Of a stretch of DNA of 64,000 bases, positions 61,139 to 64,000 are shown piece after piece. Both the position numbers and the translations under genes were made by a program. The first letter of the stretch is position 1. Each line of letters opens with the position of its first letter. The DNA is from Apostichopus japonicus (taxonomy: Eukaryota > Echinodermata > Holothuroidea > Aspidochirotida > Stichopodidae): NCBI RefSeq assembly GCF_037975245.1, contig NC_092582.1, positions 23,214,577 to 23,278,576 of the forward strand, in the 5' to 3' direction. Below the pieces are notes generated by a model. That model was not told the origin of the DNA. It did no database searches and saw only the letters and a program-made list of their open reading frames with translations.

Positions 61139-64000
61139 GGTTGGATTAATCATTCCTTTTCTTAACATTGTTTTTCTTATGTATTTAGGTCTAGTGTCTC
61201 TGCGATAGATAAACGGGGGGTTAAAATCTCAAGACTTACAGATTTACAAAGTCACGATTCATTTACTTGATTATAAACTTCATAGAAATGAGTCGAAATA
61301 GTCAGAGTATGCTCGAGATTCCCAACGGCTAATTACATCTATGCATTGATATACGCCAAACATTATGCATTTTTGACACATTTCGAGCCAACAATTTCCT
61401 TTCGTGTTGATCATGACTACCGTTACCACTTGTCAAATCATTTCCACATGGAACTCTTTTTTTCCTTCTCTTTTTTTCCTTACTGCAAGAAGCCGCCTGT
61501 ATTGAACCCCCAGTGTCAATGCACTGATATAAATTACTCAGGGCATTTTATACGTGTTAATGAACTCCGCTGGTTACACGGTTAATAATTGAGCAAACGG
61601 CTGCAGTTTATGCTTCCTTGTGCATAATTAATGATAAGACATTCCCCGTGACAGCTAACTCCGTGTACATCGCACTCTGCATCGCGTCCGTACGGGCATT
61701 ATACACTAATTCAACAACGTGTATTGTATTCATCCACAGTAGAAGTAGTAGTAGTGCACGGAGGCGTGCTTCGTGCGTATCTTGACCCCGGCTGGTCTAT
61801 TATAGATGCATTTAATACCGCAGGAACACTGGGCATGCGGCCTACCACATGATGAGCGTTAGTCCTAAAGGAGCAGTTTATAACCGTCAAGGTTGAAGTA
61901 GGCGGGAAGCGAAAACCTGGTGTTACCTAACAGACGTACTCAAACAAATTAAACAGCTAAACATGATGTCTATAGCGTGGTCATATATGTCTATAGATTG
62001 GTATATTTTCTACAAATAACTTCCCTAAAAAGATTGCCAAGAAACTTTTGACAGCAAGTTGTACAAGGCGCGCTTCCGGTAAATGGTTTTTCGTTGCAAC
62101 TTGCAGCATGGCATATCAAAGTTATTGTTCAAAGCATTCTTCAATTTTTTTTTACAAAGAAAACTATTTTGATAATTAGTTTGTATTCTACGTACATACG
62201 CTATATAATAATTCAAATTTGTCAAATATTCACGATTTCGAGAATGAACATACAATCTGTATGGTGATTTGGTTTAACTGAGGTCTGGACAGCGGAACAA
62301 CAGGGAGGAAAGGTGGGTAGAAGGGGTATATTTGACTGCAGAGGGGGGGGGGGGGGGTCGCTGAATATGTTTGTATACGTCACGTCAAGTGACGTAGTGG
62401 GTCGAACACTGGCAAAGTTTCTGTTACATTGACAAATTTTGGAGAACCAATTTTAAATGAGCCGTCTTTGTTATTAACTATTATGATTATTTGTATTGTA
62501 CCGTAGTTTATAATGTAAACAATATTATTTTAATAATCGTTTAGAGTTACCCAGTACTTTTGAAGTTGCAAATAATTAAATTCCAATTAAATTTCAACCA
62601 CAAAAGGTACACAACCCCACTTCATTCAGTTTAGTTTTCTCAGGGGATTTCCGATGGAGTTTGTTACATCGTTTCGTGGTAAGTTGAAATAGCTTACACA
62701 GAAGAGTAGTAACTTAGCGTTGCCATATTGAAAGTTCGCAACATAAATAAATATATAGACGATAAGTATATGTAAAATATTTTTCACAATAGGGAAGGAG
62801 TGCGTAATGGCGCGACACGGTGGCTGTCTTTAAATTAAACCTTCATCAGCCAATACATATATATCTATTTAACAGCGGGCGGGGGAGGGGGGGGGGGAAG
62901 AGAATTGATGGGAATTGATTACACACGGCTGGCCAAGCTACCCCTTTCGATTGCGTATATGCCCTCTTTCAACGACCCCCTCCTTCGCAACTCACGGATG
63001 TCTTTTTTATCTCTATAACTTTGTGATGTATTTGGTTTTGTCGTTCGTTGGTCGGGTTGCTCCTTCGTTTATAAGAATCTTCATTAGGCTGATGGTGTAT
63101 CTGTGTCTTTGTAACTCATCCTACAATGTCGATTTCATCTCCGCTATATGGCAGCAAGATGTTTGAACTAATTGATAACCAGTGAGACCTTTTCATCAGC
63201 AGACAATATGCAGTTCTTGAATCTGCAGACCTAACCCTATATAGGACAATTCCACATTTTCTCTCCAATGTTTTAAGGGATCCGTTGACTAATCAGCCCT
63301 GTGAGAATATCCTATAGCATATATAGTACTAAATTCATCATCGACTCTATACTGGTTGTCTTATAAATGTTATACAAATATGTTGAGTCGAGGTGAACTA
63401 TATGTAAGGTTAGGCACTAAAGCTTTCAGGGCATACGACCTATCAGTTGATTAACTATCTAATAAGTAATTAACGAAATGCCGTAATGATGTATCGCTCT
63501 GATATATAGGTTACCCCACGTCCCATCCTCGTAAAGATGGTAATATACATATTTATATAGGGATGTAGCGTCGTGCTACTTGTCTGGGATAAGCGGTATC
63601 TGTTAACCAGATGTTTTTCAATCAATTTAATTTTACACATCTTTATGTAAGGTTACCTAACTCGTTCCCAAATACCGACAGTTTAGTAGGTCACATCGTT
63701 CAACTTTAATGCTTTTCTGATTGACCTTGTCAAACTATTTAGTAGTTCCTACAGGATAAATAAGGTGCCTGAAGGTATTTAACCTGTTCATATTTAATCC
63801 GCCTCCGATACCGAATCGCACACCAGCAGCAATGATGGAAAGTTTATAAGCTTTGCTGATTTCAACCAAAAGAATATATTTAGCTAGAGCTTCATTAGCT
63901 TTCTTGTGAGAAAAAACAAAACAAAGAAACGATGACTTGTTCATTGTTTGGACTAATCACTTCAGATATTATAAATGGTATCGTCACATGTGGTACTATA
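61138..64000. other. Non-coding stretch to window end
   Basis: G runs at about 62343-62357 and 62881-62898. Open frames are short and unrecognised. No gene seen. Confidence 0.45.

Overview
The window is eukaryotic, non-coding-rich DNA. It is AT-rich, its genes are split by GT-AG introns, and it carries long (TA)n tracts, many pure G or C runs, minisatellites and small DNA transposons. The mixture (Harbinger, hAT-like elements, Penelope-like 3' tails, a much repeated TAGGCCTA octamer) suggests a marine invertebrate deuterostome, possibly an echinoderm such as a sea cucumber. That identification is an inference; nothing here is diagnostic.

Layout. 1-975 is one copy of a dispersed repeat whose sister lies at about 33297-34068. 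1955-4376 holds the two 3' exons of a PIF/Harbinger-type transposase (catalytic D, D and E present), with the 3' exon of a likely Myb/MADF-type accessory protein on the other strand inside its intron. 7680-17739 holds four exon-like blocks, in the right order on the + strand, of a bacterial-type (mitochondrial, DARS2-like) aspartyl-tRNA synthetase C-terminal half, broken by several small indels. The 8.4-kb intron between blocks 2 and 3 contains a 119-bp higher-order minisatellite (10.6-12.65 kb), a 35-bp minisatellite (13.39-14.13 kb) and composite tandem repeats (14.8-15.6 kb). 19.1-20.0 kb is a decayed satellite of about 117 bp, followed by hAT-like non-autonomous elements.

26624-31444 is the only gene that reads cleanly from ATG to stop: three exons in matching phase give a 193-residue protein I cannot name. 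Its first intron holds three nested transposons, its second a degenerate Penelope-like GIY-YIG fragment. From 32 kb to the end I see no convincing gene. There is a 45-bp array open in several frames (36.76-37.24 kb), two more TIR-bearing elements (41-43 kb), an Asp-codon-like GAY-rich tract (44.6-45.0 kb), six large (TA)n arrays, one candidate first exon (51.8 kb) and a 26-bp array (58.07-58.41 kb).

The genes do not form a pathway. The transposase and accessory protein form one mobile unit; the synthetase remnant and the 193-residue gene are independent. The clean reading of the Harbinger 3' exon and the 193-residue gene argues that the synthetase breaks are real decay, not generally poor sequence.
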